Positions 48,277 through 60,015 are shown, counted from the stretch's first letter. The stretch is 64,000 bases of DNA from Thermocrinis minervae (GCF_900142435.1 NZ_LT670846.1:896750-960749), one strand, 5' to 3'. Notes: generated from the letters alone by a model not told the origin. Made by a program: numbers and translations.

Positions 48277-49511
48277 TTGGTTTTCTCCTTGGCGTACTAT
48301 TCTTCATACTCTTGGAGGCTTTCTTTGCTGGGTCTGAGATAGCCTTGGTGAGCGTAGACAGAGGCAGAGTTCAGGCCATGTACAAAAAACTTGGTTATAA
48401 CTTCCTTAGAGATTTTCACGAAAACCCAGAGGACTACATAACCCTGACCATGCTAGGTTACACAGTCAGTATAGTTTTCGCCTCAACCTTCTACACGCTT
48501 GTCGTTCTATCCCTGTCGGATCTTATACCCTTTATAAAAGGTCTAGAGGTGGTCTTCTCCTTAAGCCTTGTGGTCTTTACCCTTACCTTTGGGGAGATAA
48601 TACCCAAAAGCCTCTTCCAGAGGTATGCAGATAGGCTTCTCGTTCCAAGTCTATTCATCCTGTACAGGCTAAAAAAGATTCTAGCTCCTGTGCTCACCTT
48701 GTCGAGGTTAGTAAGCAGGAGGGTTTCCGATCTTCTTGGTAAGTTCTTCAAGGAAAGTATAAACAGAAGGCAAATCTTGGAGATGCTTAAAAACCTGGAA
48801 GATAGGGAAAGATTTAACCTGGCCATCAAGCTCCTTGAAACTAAGGACGCCATGGTTTCAGAGATAGCCAGACCCATATTCTCTACAGTCCTACTGGAAG
48901 AAGAAACCACTGTAGAGCAGGCCATAAGGAAGATGAAAGAGAGCGGATGTAAAAGGCTCCCTGTATACAAAGGAAGGGTTGACGAGCTTATAGGCTATGT
49001 GGAAATATACGACCTTCTGGGAAGGGATCCACACGAAATAATAAAAAGGTACATAAGACCCATAGAATACTTCGTGGAGTTCTTAAGTATAAGAGATGTG
49101 CTCTTTAAGTTCTACAGCTCTCACGTAAAGATGGGAGCTGTGGTAGATGAGAGGGGAAACCTCATAGGGATAGTCACATTGGACCACATAGTCAGAAAGC
49201 TCTTTGAAGGCTTTGCAGAGTACGAAGAGGAAGTAGAGATCCAGGAGGTAGAAAAGGACAAATGGGTAATGAACGCCTCTGTAGACCTAGACACGTTTAT
49301 GAGGGTGGTGGGCGTCAGGCTAAAAGACGGCCCGTACGACACTCTAGGTGGGTACATCCTGTACCACCTCAAGAGGATTCCAAAAAAGTGGGAGGAGGTA
49401 CGCATAGGTGAGCTAAGCTTTAAAATACTCCAGGTAGACAGCAGGAGGATAGTAAAAGTAATGGTAAGCAGACATGTACAGAAGACTGAAGAAACTCAGG
49501 GAGCTTCCTGA
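48267..49511 (+). CDS. CNNM/CorC-type membrane protein with CBS pair
   Basis: 414 residues. The N-terminal DUF21 (CNNM) domain (about 1-185) has several membrane helices, beginning VGFLLGVLFFILLEAFFAGSEIAL with the FAGSE motif typical of the family and FGEIIPKSL. Two CBS domains (about 200-320) follow, IARPIFSTVLLEEETTVEQAI and MGAVVDERGNLIGIVTL, then a CorC_HlyC transporter-associated domain (about 335-410). These proteins are implicated in Mg2+/Co2+ export. The ATG lies in the prmC 3' end, and the 3' end overlaps radC by 38 bp. Confidence 0.93.
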   Translation: MEVVGFLLGVLFFILLEAFFAGSEIALVSVDRGRVQAMYKKLGYNFLRDFHENPEDYITLTMLGYTVSIVFASTFYTLVVLSLSDLIPFIKGLEVVFSLSLVVFTLTFGEIIPKSLFQRYADRLLVPSLFILYRLKKILAPVLTLSRLVSRRVSDLLGKFFKESINRRQILEMLKNLEDRERFNLAIKLLETKDAMVSEIARPIFSTVLLEEETTVEQAIRKMKESGCKRLPVYKGRVDELIGYVEIYDLLGRDPHEIIKRYIRPIEYFVEFLSIRDVLFKFYSSHVKMGAVVDERGNLIGIVTLDHIVRKLFEGFAEYEEEVEIQEVEKDKWVMNASVDLDTFMRVVGVRLKDGPYDTLGGYILYHLKRIPKKWEEVRIGELSFKILQVDSRRIVKVMVSRHVQKTEETQGAS

Positions 49512-50157
49512 GGAGCAAAGACCGAGGGAGAGGCTTATAAACCACGGATCGCAGGCCCTTGAAGAAGCAGAGCTCTTAGCTATCATCTTGGTGTCTGGCA
49601 CCAAGGATCTGGATGTTCTTTCCCTCGCCGAGAGGATTTTAGAGCTAGGCTGGGAAAACATAGCCTCCATGAGTGTACAAGAGCTCTCTCAGAGGATAAA
49701 GGGTCTTGGTCTAGCAAAGGCCTGCCAAGTGAAAGCCATAGCCGAGCTCCTAAAGAGGTCAAAAGATCCCTACAACGGTGTAAAGATACGGAGTCCGGAG
49801 GACGTCTACAGATTTGTAAAAGACAAGGTGGACGACAGAAGAGAACACTTGATAGCCATACACCTTACTCCAACTCATAGGGTGATAGGTTATGACCTTG
49901 TAGCCATAGGAAGGATGAACACCCTACACGCCGAGCCTAAAGACATACTCTACGGAGCTATAAAGAGGGGCGCTTACGCTATAATCTTGGTACACAACCA
50001 CCCAAAGGGCGAGGCAAGACCCTCAAGGGAGGATATAGAGTTTACAAAAAGGGTAAAGAAAGCTTGCGACATCATGGGCTTTGTCCTTCTGGATCATATA
50101 ATAGTCACAGAGGAAGGCTACTGCTCCATAAGAGGCTTCCTCGGAGAGGATCTGTGA
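49474..50157 (+). CDS. radC: RadC-family JAMM-domain protein
   Basis: 227 residues. An N-terminal helix-hairpin-helix-like region (about 1-95: RERLINHGSQALEEAELLAI, RIKGLGLAKACQVKAI) precedes the MPN/JAMM domain (about 105-225) with LIAIHLTPTHRVIGYD and the metal site VHNHPKGEARPSREDIEF, ending LLDHIIVTEEGYCS. Named DNA repair protein RadC, but the actual biochemical role is unsettled. It overlaps the CNNM gene by 38 bp. tgt starts 3 nt after its stop. Confidence 0.94.
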   Translation: MYRRLKKLRELPEEQRPRERLINHGSQALEEAELLAIILVSGTKDLDVLSLAERILELGWENIASMSVQELSQRIKGLGLAKACQVKAIAELLKRSKDPYNGVKIRSPEDVYRFVKDKVDDRREHLIAIHLTPTHRVIGYDLVAIGRMNTLHAEPKDILYGAIKRGAYAIILVHNHPKGEARPSREDIEFTKRVKKACDIMGFVLLDHIIVTEEGYCSIRGFLGEDL

Positions 50158-53032
<2,875 letters not shown>

Positions 53033-53034
53033 GG

Positions 53035-53406
53035 ATGGATATCTTCGATGGAATAGAAAAGCTTAAGCCTTACCTAGATTATACATGGACGAGGCATAAG
53101 GTGATCCTCAGCAACATAGCAAACGCAGACACGCCCAACTACAGGGCAAAGGATGTCGTGTTTAATGTAGACAAAGATACACTTCCTCTGAAGGTTACAA
53201 GACCTCTTCACATGGAGGGTCAGAGCGGTAAGAGCTTTAGAGTCTTCGAAATCCAAAGGACCCTCGTAGGCAACGACTTTAACAATGTAAGCATAGAAGA
53301 GGAAATGGCCAAGCTTACTCAAAACCGAATAGCCTACGAAGTCTACATGCGTATGGCCAGCTCTTCAGCCCAAGAACTCCTCAGTATAATAAGGGAGGGC
53401 AGATGA
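53035..53406 (+). CDS. flgB: flagellar proximal rod protein FlgB
   Basis: 123 residues from ATG 53035, with GGGGGTAAGG upstream (a GTG at 53023 is an alternative). The rod-protein N-terminal motif is HKVILSNIANADTPNYRAKDVVF, and the C-terminal part is MAKLTQNRIAYEVYMRM. FlgB is the first rod subunit on the FliE adaptor above the MS ring. It opens the cluster flgB-flgC-fliE-fliF-fliM-fliN and its 3' end overlaps flgC by 4 nt. Confidence 0.93.
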   Translation: MDIFDGIEKLKPYLDYTWTRHKVILSNIANADTPNYRAKDVVFNVDKDTLPLKVTRPLHMEGQSGKSFRVFEIQRTLVGNDFNNVSIEEEMAKLTQNRIAYEVYMRMASSSAQELLSIIREGR

Positions 53407-53819
53407 TGGTAGATCTCTTTAGAGCCTTTGAAGTTTCGGCTTCAGGTATGTACGCCCAAAGGATAAGGATGAACGTGATAGCCTCCAACATAGCAAACTT
53501 TGAATCTTATCTTCCTGGAAACCGTCCCTTCAGAAAGCTTGAAGTGGTATTTGAGGCACAAGAGGATCCTTACCTGCTTCAGAAGGGCTACGTGCCTGTA
53601 AAGGTTGTCCAGATAAGAGAGTCAAACCAACCTTTAAGACTCATTTATGACCCGCAGAACCCTAGGGCGGATCAGAAGGGATACGTAGCCATGCCAGACG
53701 TGGAAGTGGTAAAGGAGATGGTAGACATGATCTCAGCCATGAGAAGCTATGAAGCAAACCTAAATGCATTCTCTACAACTAAAGACATAGCACAGAGGAC
53801 TATAGAGTTATGGAAATAA
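53403..53819 (+). CDS. flgC: flagellar proximal rod protein FlgC
   Basis: 138 residues. The conserved rod-family N-terminus FEVSASGMYAQRIRMNVIASNIANFES and C-terminus DMISAMRSYEANLNAFSTTKDIAQRTIEL are both clear, with GYVAMPDVEVVKEM before the latter. FlgC is a rod subunit. Overlaps flgB by 4 nt and fliE by 10 bp. Confidence 0.95.
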   Translation: MMVDLFRAFEVSASGMYAQRIRMNVIASNIANFESYLPGNRPFRKLEVVFEAQEDPYLLQKGYVPVKVVQIRESNQPLRLIYDPQNPRADQKGYVAMPDVEVVKEMVDMISAMRSYEANLNAFSTTKDIAQRTIELWK

Positions 53820-54088
53820 AACCCTTAAACGGCTTTTCACCTGTGTATGATAAGCAAAAGACCAATGATGGGGGACCATTAGAAAGCTTTAAGGACTTTC
53901 TACTCTGGGTAGACGCTCAACAGAAAAAAGCCGAGAGTATAAAGGAGGCTGTACTGAAGGGAGAGGATGTGCCCCTACATACTATGGTCCTGGAGTTTGA
54001 AAAGGCAAACGTAGCCCTACAGTTACTCATTCAGGTCAGGAATAAGCTGCTGGATGCCTTTCAAGAGCTAAGCAGAATGCAAATATAA
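53810..54088 (+). CDS. fliE: flagellar hook-basal body adaptor FliE
   Basis: 92 residues, a small helical protein joining the MS ring to the rod. SFKDFLLWVDAQQKKAESIKEAVLKGED and the C-terminal FEKANVALQLLIQVRNKLLDAFQELSRMQ match FliE. The ATG lies in the flgC 3' end and fliF starts 3 nt after its stop. Confidence 0.93.
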   Translation: MEIKPLNGFSPVYDKQKTNDGGPLESFKDFLLWVDAQQKKAESIKEAVLKGEDVPLHTMVLEFEKANVALQLLIQVRNKLLDAFQELSRMQI

Positions 54089-54091
54089 ACC

Positions 54092-55591
54092 ATGCCTTTA
54101 AAGGAGCAGCTAGAGCAGCTGAAGGAAAGGTTTTTACAGCTGTCTCTCCGCCAGAAGATTCTTGTTGTAGGAGTTCCATTAGTAGCTTTAGGTCTATTGC
54201 TCAGTATTATCCTCTACACTGCCTCTCCAAGCTATAGCCTTTTGTACTCAGGACTTTCAGAAGAAGATATGAAGGCCATCCTCCTGGAGCTGGATAAGGA
54301 AGGTATAAAGTACCAGATAGGGAAGGATGGAAGAAGCGTCTACATCCCAGAGGATAAGGTCAAAGATGTAAGGCTAAAGCTGGCCGCGAAGGGTATACCC
54401 AACAAAGGTATAGTGGGTTATGAACTCTTTGACCAGAAGGACCTCTTTCTTTCGGATTTCCAGCAAAGAATAAACTTCAAAAGGGCCGTAGAGGGGGAGC
54501 TTGCTAGAACCATAATGGGTATATCTGCTGTTGACAGTGCTAAGGTGAACATAGCTCTACCGGAAAAGTCCATATTTGCGAGGGAGGAAGAAGAACCTTC
54601 GGCAAGCGTTTTTGTTAAGTTAAAGCCTGGCTATGAGCTAACGCCAGAGCAAGTCAAGGCCATAAGGAACCTGGTAGCGGCGAGTGTACCCAATCTAAAA
54701 TCCAAAAATGTTGTAGTGATAGACGACAGGGGTAACGACCTTACGGCTATGGTAGAGGAAGACAAGCTAAATAATCTCACTGATAAGGAGCTTAAAATAA
54801 AGCTTGAGTTTGAAAAAAGCTTAGAGAAAAAAGTCCAAAATGCTTTAGAAGAAGCGTTGGGACCTGGATCCGTAAAGGTAAAAGTCTCTGCAGACTTAGA
54901 TCTTAGCCAAACGCAGACAAAGGAGGAGATATACGACCCTGATATGACCGCCGTTGTAAGTCAGCAGAAAAAGAAGGAAAGGGTGATAAGTGGTGGAGTA
55001 GGGGGTGTTCCAGGTGCCCAATCTAACATACCACCCGGGACTGGAGCTATAACTGGACAAGGACAGGTATTGTCAGAAAAGAGTGATACTATTACCAATT
55101 ATGAAGTTAGCAAGAAGGAAGTGTATACACAAGGTCCCTCTTTGAAGATTAAAAGGCTAAGCGTAGGTGTTATAGTTAACTCTGATATAAAGAATATAGA
55201 TGTAAACAAGATAAAGAATATAGTATCTGCAGCAGTAGGTCTTGATCCAAACAGGGGGGACGTGATAACCGTAGAGGCATGGCCTTTTAGGAAGCCTGAA
55301 GTATCTCAGGTATCGTTAGAAGAAAGAATGAAGAACTTAATACCAATCTTACTGTTGTCCTTGTTCTCTTTTATTGTCCTTGTGGTAGTTTTTACAGCTT
55401 TGAAGAGATTAAGGAAAGCTCCTAAAGAAACACCTGTTAGTGTACCACCCTTAGAAGAGGTCAAAGGAGTAGAAGAGCTTAGGTACAAAGCTAAAGAGAT
55501 AGAAGTTATCGAAATAGTGGCCAAAGCAGTTAAAGATAATCCAGAAGCTACAACCAAGCTTATAAAAAGCTGGTTAAGGAGTAACACATAA
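54092..55591 (+). CDS. fliF: flagellar MS-ring protein FliF
   Basis: 499 residues. Membrane helix 1 is at about 24-43 and helix 2 at about 411-431. Between them lie the ring-building motifs of the YscJ/FliF family (YSLLYSGLSEEDMKAIL, IPNKGIVGYELFD, and AVEGELARTIMGISAVDSAKVNIALPE in part), and a glycine-rich insertion (GGVGGVPGAQSNIPPGTG). The cytoplasmic tail ends in a helix (KAVKDNPEATTKLIKSWLR) of the kind that binds FliG. fliG does not follow. fliM comes directly after 1 nt. The region looks somewhat AT-richer than the metabolic genes. Confidence 0.96.
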   Translation: MPLKEQLEQLKERFLQLSLRQKILVVGVPLVALGLLLSIILYTASPSYSLLYSGLSEEDMKAILLELDKEGIKYQIGKDGRSVYIPEDKVKDVRLKLAAKGIPNKGIVGYELFDQKDLFLSDFQQRINFKRAVEGELARTIMGISAVDSAKVNIALPEKSIFAREEEEPSASVFVKLKPGYELTPEQVKAIRNLVAASVPNLKSKNVVVIDDRGNDLTAMVEEDKLNNLTDKELKIKLEFEKSLEKKVQNALEEALGPGSVKVKVSADLDLSQTQTKEEIYDPDMTAVVSQQKKKERVISGGVGGVPGAQSNIPPGTGAITGQGQVLSEKSDTITNYEVSKKEVYTQGPSLKIKRLSVGVIVNSDIKNIDVNKIKNIVSAAVGLDPNRGDVITVEAWPFRKPEVSQVSLEERMKNLIPILLLSLFSFIVLVVVFTALKRLRKAPKETPVSVPPLEEVKGVEELRYKAKEIEVIEIVAKAVKDNPEATTKLIKSWLRSNT

Positions 55592-55592
55592 C

Positions 55593-56543
55593 ATGTCTGA
55601 TCAAATCCTAAGTCAGGAAGAAGTCAACCTCATACTCCAGTCCCTTGGGAAGGAAGTCCACGTAACACCCAAAGAGGTAAAAGGTGTAAGACCCCTTGAC
55701 CTGTCTCTGTTTGAAAAAATAAGCGTTAGTAAGCTTCCAGGTCTTGAGCTTATCGTTGAACGATGGGCAAACAATCTTAGAAGGTCTCTTATGCCCATAA
55801 TAGTAACATTGACAAATGTCTATAAGGAAGATACACAGGTAGTTAAGTTTTTCGACTTCCTAGATAGTCTTCCAACACCTTCCGCTATAGCTGTACTTTC
55901 TGCACATCCTTTAAGAGAGAATCTTTATCTTATATTGGATCCTAAACTGGTTTATATGGTAGTTAGTTTAGTATTTGGTGGCTCTGCAAAACCTTCTAAG
56001 ATAGAAGGGAAAGAGTTTACTCGTGTGGAGCTTAGAATAATACAAAAGCTCTGCAAAATTCTTATAGATGAACTTAAAACAGCTATGAGTTCAATAATAA
56101 AAGTTGATATAGAACTCCTTCGTATAGAATCAGAACCGATACTGCTAATGCCAGCAAAACCAAAGGAGAAAATCTTCCTTTCACGCTTGGTCATTAACGT
56201 AGAAGGAAACGAAAGCTTTGTTTACCTTGCTATACCAAAAGCAGCTATAGAACCTTTCGAAGGGTTGCTCAAGGGTGGACAGCATAAAGATACACAATAT
56301 GAAGACAAGCTTATAAAAAGCTTGGTGAATATACCTGTAAATGTGGAGGTAGTACTTGGAAGCACTAACGTGTCGTTGGAAGATGTTCTTCTCTGGAAAG
56401 CTGGCGATACTATAATAATCTTGGATAATAGTGTAAGATCACCCCTTGAAGCTCGTGTAGAAGGTATCACGAAGATGCTCGTTTTCTTAGGTCAGGTGAG
56501 CAACAAAAAGGCCTTTAAATTCTTAAAGTTTTTGGAGGATTGA
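55593..56543 (+). CDS. fliM: flagellar motor switch protein FliM
   Basis: 316 residues. The N-terminal peptide ILSQEEVNLILQSL resembles the CheY-P-binding segment of FliM. The middle CheC-like domain (about 45-225) includes RWANNLRRSLMPII and LVFGGSAKPSKIEG. The C-terminal SpoA domain (about 230-312) has LVNIPVNVEVVLGSTNVSLEDVLLWKAGD. It interacts with FliN to form the C ring. fliG is missing between fliF and fliM. Starts 1 nt after the fliF stop. Confidence 0.93.
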   Translation: MSDQILSQEEVNLILQSLGKEVHVTPKEVKGVRPLDLSLFEKISVSKLPGLELIVERWANNLRRSLMPIIVTLTNVYKEDTQVVKFFDFLDSLPTPSAIAVLSAHPLRENLYLILDPKLVYMVVSLVFGGSAKPSKIEGKEFTRVELRIIQKLCKILIDELKTAMSSIIKVDIELLRIESEPILLMPAKPKEKIFLSRLVINVEGNESFVYLAIPKAAIEPFEGLLKGGQHKDTQYEDKLIKSLVNIPVNVEVVLGSTNVSLEDVLLWKAGDTIIILDNSVRSPLEARVEGITKMLVFLGQVSNKKAFKFLKFLED

Positions 56544-56544
56544 T

Positions 56545-56919
56545 ATGCTAGAAGAGGAAAAACCAGAAAACCTGGCAAGTACGTGGGAAGAAGCGATAAA
56601 AGAGCAACAGCAAGTACGACAATCACAGAGGGAAGAAAAGGAGAAAAGAGATGTTACTCAAGAACTTAAGAGACTTTTAGACATACCTCTGAAGGTGGAG
56701 GTGGTAATAGGTTCTACTACACTCACCATAGGTGAGCTTTTGAGTCTTGTTCCTGGCTCTGTAGTAGAGCTAAACAGAAATGTGGATGAACCTGTGGATA
56801 TATATGTAAACGGTAAACTTCTAGCAAAAGGAGAGATAGTGATAGTAGAGGAAAGATTTGGCGTTAGAATAACAAGGATTGTAGAAAAAGAAGATAGAAT
56901 TAGGAGTTTGTCTTCATGA
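56545..56919 (+). CDS. fliN: flagellar motor switch protein FliN
   Basis: 124 residues. A charged N-terminal 45-residue region is followed by a SpoA domain: LLDIPLKVEVVIGSTTLTIGE, LVPGSVVELNRNVDEPVDIYVNGK and GEIVIVEERFGVRITRI. FliN forms the lower C ring with FliM. The ATG follows the fliM stop by 1 nt and its end overlaps proC by 4 nt, so the motility cluster runs straight into metabolic genes. Confidence 0.95.
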   Translation: MLEEEKPENLASTWEEAIKEQQQVRQSQREEKEKRDVTQELKRLLDIPLKVEVVIGSTTLTIGELLSLVPGSVVELNRNVDEPVDIYVNGKLLAKGEIVIVEERFGVRITRIVEKEDRIRSLSS

Positions 56920-57686
56920 GGCTAGGTGTTATAGGCTTTGGAAACATGGGCTCTGCCATAGCAAGGGCCGTTAAAAAGCACTTTAGTGATGTGATTGTTT
57001 ACGATGTGTCTCAGGAAAAGAGCATGAAGGCCCTTGAGGAAGGCTTTGGTGTTGCAAAGGATCTTAAGTTCATGCTGGCAAACTCGGACTTCGTGCTGCT
57101 TGCTGTAAAACCAAAGGATGTTCCGAGTGTGCTCACAGACTTAGACCTAGGGGATAGAGTCCTCATCAGTATAGTAGCAGGTCTTACCTTGGATAGGCTG
57201 TACCAGCTAGTAGGCCATGACAAGAAGATAATAAGAACTATGCCCAACATAAACGTGCTTGTGGGAAAAGGAGTTATGGCTTACGTCTTTGGGGAAAACC
57301 TTACAGAGTACGAGAAGGAGTTTTTCCTAAAAAGCTTCTCCTCCTGCGCCAGTCTTTATCCTATAGAAGAAGGCATGATGGACTCTTTTACAGCTATAGC
57401 CGGCTCTGGCCCTGCCTTCGTGTTTAAGTTCATTTCAGCTCTGTCGCTGGCTGGTGTTAGGGAAGGGTTTTCTTACGAGCTTGCCAAGAGTATAGTCATA
57501 GACACCATATTGGGAAGTTGCGAGCTTCTAAAGAGTATGGGTGGACACCCAGAAGAGTGGATAGCAAAGGTGGCTTCTCCCGCCGGTATCACCATAGAAG
57601 GTATAAAGGTCCTTGAGGAGAGGGGTTTTTCTGGGATAGTGATGGAATGCATAGAAAAGACATCACAGAAGGCAAAACGTCTTTGA
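56916..57686 (+). CDS. proC: pyrroline-5-carboxylate reductase
   Basis: 256-residue NAD(P)H enzyme completing proline synthesis. The nucleotide-binding GVIGFGNMGSAIARAV motif is at the N-terminus, LLAVKPKDV follows, and the C-terminal catalytic block FTAIAGSGPAFVFKFISAL with VASPAGITIEGIKVLEERG is typical. Overlaps fliN by 4 nt. Its TGA stop overlaps the ATG at 57686 chosen for pgeF. Confidence 0.95.
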   Translation: MRLGVIGFGNMGSAIARAVKKHFSDVIVYDVSQEKSMKALEEGFGVAKDLKFMLANSDFVLLAVKPKDVPSVLTDLDLGDRVLISIVAGLTLDRLYQLVGHDKKIIRTMPNINVLVGKGVMAYVFGENLTEYEKEFFLKSFSSCASLYPIEEGMMDSFTAIAGSGPAFVFKFISALSLAGVREGFSYELAKSIVIDTILGSCELLKSMGGHPEEWIAKVASPAGITIEGIKVLEERGFSGIVMECIEKTSQKAKRL

Positions 57687-58264
57687 TGTTTTCTCTCCGC
57701 GTGGGAAGAGCCTTAGTAGGTCTTAAGATCCACACACCTGAAGATGAAGTTCAGGTTCCTAAACAAATACATTCAGATAAAGTTCTGGTGCTTGAGAAAG
57801 ATGGAGTAGGCGAAGGGGATGCTATCATAACCCAGAGGCCGGGGATAAAGATAGGGGTAAGGACGGCTGATTGTGTTCCTGTAGTCCTGGTGGGGGAAAA
57901 GACGGTAGGTGTTATCCACGCAGGGTGGAGGGGTCTACACAAAGGTATACTGGAGAAGGCTCACACAATCTTTTCTGAGCTTGAAGGCTCAAAACCAACC
58001 TTTGCCTTTATAGGACCTTCTGCCAAAGCGTGCTGTTACCAGGTTGGTGAAGAGTTTAAGAGTATGTTTGAAAGCATCTTCTACAGAAATTTACACTTCT
58101 ACTTGGACACAGCTCTAGAGGCTAGAAAAAGGCTTATCAAGTTGGGGGTGAAGTCTCTCGTCCACATGGACATCTGCAGCATATGCTCTGAACGTTTTCC
58201 TTCCTACAGGAGGGATAAAACCCAGCAAAGATTGGTAACCTTCGTAGAGCTTATACCTACCTGA
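57686..58264 (+). CDS. pgeF: PgeF/YfiH-family purine nucleosidase or peptidoglycan-editing protein
   Basis: 192 residues from ATG 57686 (overlapping the proC stop), with a longer start at 57647 possible. The copper/zinc oxidase-like family motifs are QIHSDKV, GDAIITQRPG, RTADCVPVVLVGEKTVGVIHAGWRGLHKGIL, FIGPSAKACCYQVGEE and DICSICS, the Cys and His residues forming the metal site. Family members have been described as peptidoglycan editing factor and as purine nucleoside phosphorylase or laccase-like enzymes, so function is uncertain. Its stop lies inside the -35 of the following regulator. Confidence 0.88.
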   Translation: MFSLRVGRALVGLKIHTPEDEVQVPKQIHSDKVLVLEKDGVGEGDAIITQRPGIKIGVRTADCVPVVLVGEKTVGVIHAGWRGLHKGILEKAHTIFSELEGSKPTFAFIGPSAKACCYQVGEEFKSMFESIFYRNLHFYLDTALEARKRLIKLGVKSLVHMDICSICSERFPSYRRDKTQQRLVTFVELIPT

Positions 58265-58297
58265 CAATATTTCGTCAGACTTGTATAATATATCGTC
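58261..58297 (+). promoter_or_regulatory. promoter and phased direct repeats of the molybdate regulator
   Basis: -35 CTGACA (58261-58266) and -10 TATAAT (58284-58289) with a 17-nt spacer; the GTG start is 8 nt after the -10. Two direct repeats AATATTTCGTC (58266-58276) and AATATATCGTC (58287-58297), 10 of 11 identical, are 21 bp apart, two helical turns. The first abuts the -35 and the second overlaps the -10. A small dyad CTGAC/GTCAG is also present. Confidence 0.65.
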
Positions 58298-59278
58298 GTG
58301 AACAGGGTAAAAGAAGTTAGACTGTCCAAAGGCCTTAGCCAGGAGGAGCTTTCTTCCATATGCGGTATACCCAGGACTACTATAAGCGCCATAGAGTCTG
58401 GCAAAGTAAACCCTTCGGTGGAGCATGCCATAAGGATAGCCAGGGCTCTGGGCGTTTCTGTGGAGGACCTTTTTGGTAATGAACCCGTAGTCTCCTTCAC
58501 GGAAGGGCTAAGAGGGCCCTTTGTCAGCGCCAAGGTAGAAGACAGGATCGTATTATACCCCTTGTCCTCCTTACATCACTATGTGGAGCCAGACGGCCAA
58601 GTGGAGGGCGAGAGTGTCTTGTGGAAAGAAAAATCTAAAAGCCTTTTTAGCCTAACTATAGCCACGTGCGACCCTTTTGTATCTTCACTCCATCAGAGTC
58701 TTTACCCTAAGGGGATAAGGTTAATACCCTTGTACTCACACAGTCTAGGGGCTCTTGAGCTTTTAAGGAAGGGCCTGGTTCACATGGCGGGTGTTCATCT
58801 GGGGTCTTTGGAGGAAAACTTCAAGGTTGTAAGGGATCTCCTAGGAAAAGGTTACAGGGTAATGTGTCTTTTTGAGTGGGAGGAGGGCTTAGCTTACACG
58901 GAGGACTTTAGGAAACCTAACCTCGTGTGGCTTGTCAAGGAGAAGGGATCAGGGTCATGGACTACTTTTGAAATTATAGAGAAGCGTCCTGCAAACATAA
59001 AAATAAGGGAGTTCAAGGGTGGTCACAGGGAACTCATAAAGGCCCTTATAAACAACCTTGGCCATGTAGCCATTTCCATAAAACCCCTATCTGTCATGGA
59101 AGGGCTCAGCTTCTACACGATAAGGAGAAAAGACTACTGCATCGTTTACCCTGAAGGTATGGAGAAGGACAGAAGGTTTGCGACCTTTCTCGAGCTGTTA
59201 AGGAGTAAGTCTTACAAACAAAGCGTTGAGCAAATACCAGGCCTCAGATGGAAGAGTTTTAAGGAGGTGTCAACATGA
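58298..59278 (+). CDS. XRE-family regulator with periplasmic-binding-protein-like sensor, likely molybdate/tungstate
   Basis: 326 residues, GTG start. Residues 4-58 are a Cro/cI-type helix-turn-helix: VKEVRLSKGLSQEELSSICG then RTTISAIESGKVNPSVEHAI. The remaining 260 residues look like a PBP-like domain (TIATCDPFVSSLHQSL, AGVHLGSLEENF, LVWLVKEKGSGSW, LGHVAISIKPLSV), as in HTH-PBP one-component regulators tied to molybdate transport. modABC follow directly, overlapping by 4 nt with modA. The inference is autoregulation and control of modABC by oxyanion binding, unlike the ModE-type arrangement of HTH plus MOP domains. Confidence 0.8.
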   Translation: MNRVKEVRLSKGLSQEELSSICGIPRTTISAIESGKVNPSVEHAIRIARALGVSVEDLFGNEPVVSFTEGLRGPFVSAKVEDRIVLYPLSSLHHYVEPDGQVEGESVLWKEKSKSLFSLTIATCDPFVSSLHQSLYPKGIRLIPLYSHSLGALELLRKGLVHMAGVHLGSLEENFKVVRDLLGKGYRVMCLFEWEEGLAYTEDFRKPNLVWLVKEKGSGSWTTFEIIEKRPANIKIREFKGGHRELIKALINNLGHVAISIKPLSVMEGLSFYTIRRKDYCIVYPEGMEKDRRFATFLELLRSKSYKQSVEQIPGLRWKSFKEVST

Positions 59279-60015
59279 AGAAGTTGCTTTTTTTCCTACT
59301 GCTTTTGTCTGCCTTTGCTAAAGCGGAGGTCATAAGGGTGTTCGCAGCTGCAGACCTTCAGTACGCCCTGAAGGAAGTAACCGAGCTGTACGAACAAGCC
59401 AACCCAGAGGACAAGGTAGAGCTTATCTTTGGCTCTTCCGGTAAGGGCACTGCTCAGATAAAGAGTGGGGCACCCTACCATCTTTTCTTCTCCGCCGACA
59501 TGAAGTACGTGGAGGAGCTGTACAGAGAGGGTTACATAGTCACGCGACCAAAACCTTACGCCGTGGGAAGGCTTGTCCTCTGGACCAAAAAGGACTCTGG
59601 ACTCAACCCCTCTGACTTTCCCCAGGTCCTTATGAAGGCCAACAAGATAGCCGTGGCCAACTGGGAGCATGCTCCCTATGGAAGGGCTGCAAAGCAAGTT
59701 ATGGAGAAGCTTGGACTCTTTGAAAGACTTAGGGATAAGCTTGTACTCGGTGAGAACGTCTCTCAAACGGCCAGCTTCGTATACTCGGGAGCTGCAGACA
59801 TAGGCTTTATACCCCTTTCCCTGGCTGTGTCTTCGAATATGCAAAAGGTAGGCGTGTACTACCTAGTTCCAGAAAACCTTCACGAGAGGATAGTCCAAGG
59901 TTACGGAGTGACCAAGTACGGAAGCAGCTCAAAAGCCGCTATGAGGTTCTACAACTTCGTAGCTGAACCCAAAGCAAAGCAGGTACTAAAGAAGTACGGT
60001 TTTGAAACGCCGTAA
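59275..60015 (+). CDS. modA: molybdate ABC transporter substrate-binding protein
   Basis: 246 residues. The signal peptide is KKLLFFLLLLSAFAKAEV (cleavage likely near residue 17), so the mature protein is periplasmic. The ModA pattern is RVFAAADLQYALKEVTELY, IFGSSGKGTAQIKSGAPYHLFFSAD, and AVANWEHAPYGRAAKQVME. Residues around SGKG and SAD match the oxyanion pocket of ModA. Tungstate cannot be excluded. It overlaps the regulator gene by 4 nt. modB begins 7 nt after its stop. Confidence 0.93.
   Translation: MKKLLFFLLLLSAFAKAEVIRVFAAADLQYALKEVTELYEQANPEDKVELIFGSSGKGTAQIKSGAPYHLFFSADMKYVEELYREGYIVTRPKPYAVGRLVLWTKKDSGLNPSDFPQVLMKANKIAVANWEHAPYGRAAKQVMEKLGLFERLRDKLVLGENVSQTASFVYSGAADIGFIPLSLAVSSNMQKVGVYYLVPENLHERIVQGYGVTKYGSSSKAAMRFYNFVAEPKAKQVLKKYGFETP

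Noticed and set aside
48491-48970. 159-codon minus-strand frame opposite the CNNM gene
   Set aside because: Ser/Leu/Arg-rich shadow of the membrane and CBS region, without any domain.
59296-59844. 182-codon minus-strand frame opposite modA
   Set aside because: It is antisense to a clear ModA with signal peptide and has no motif or ribosome binding site.
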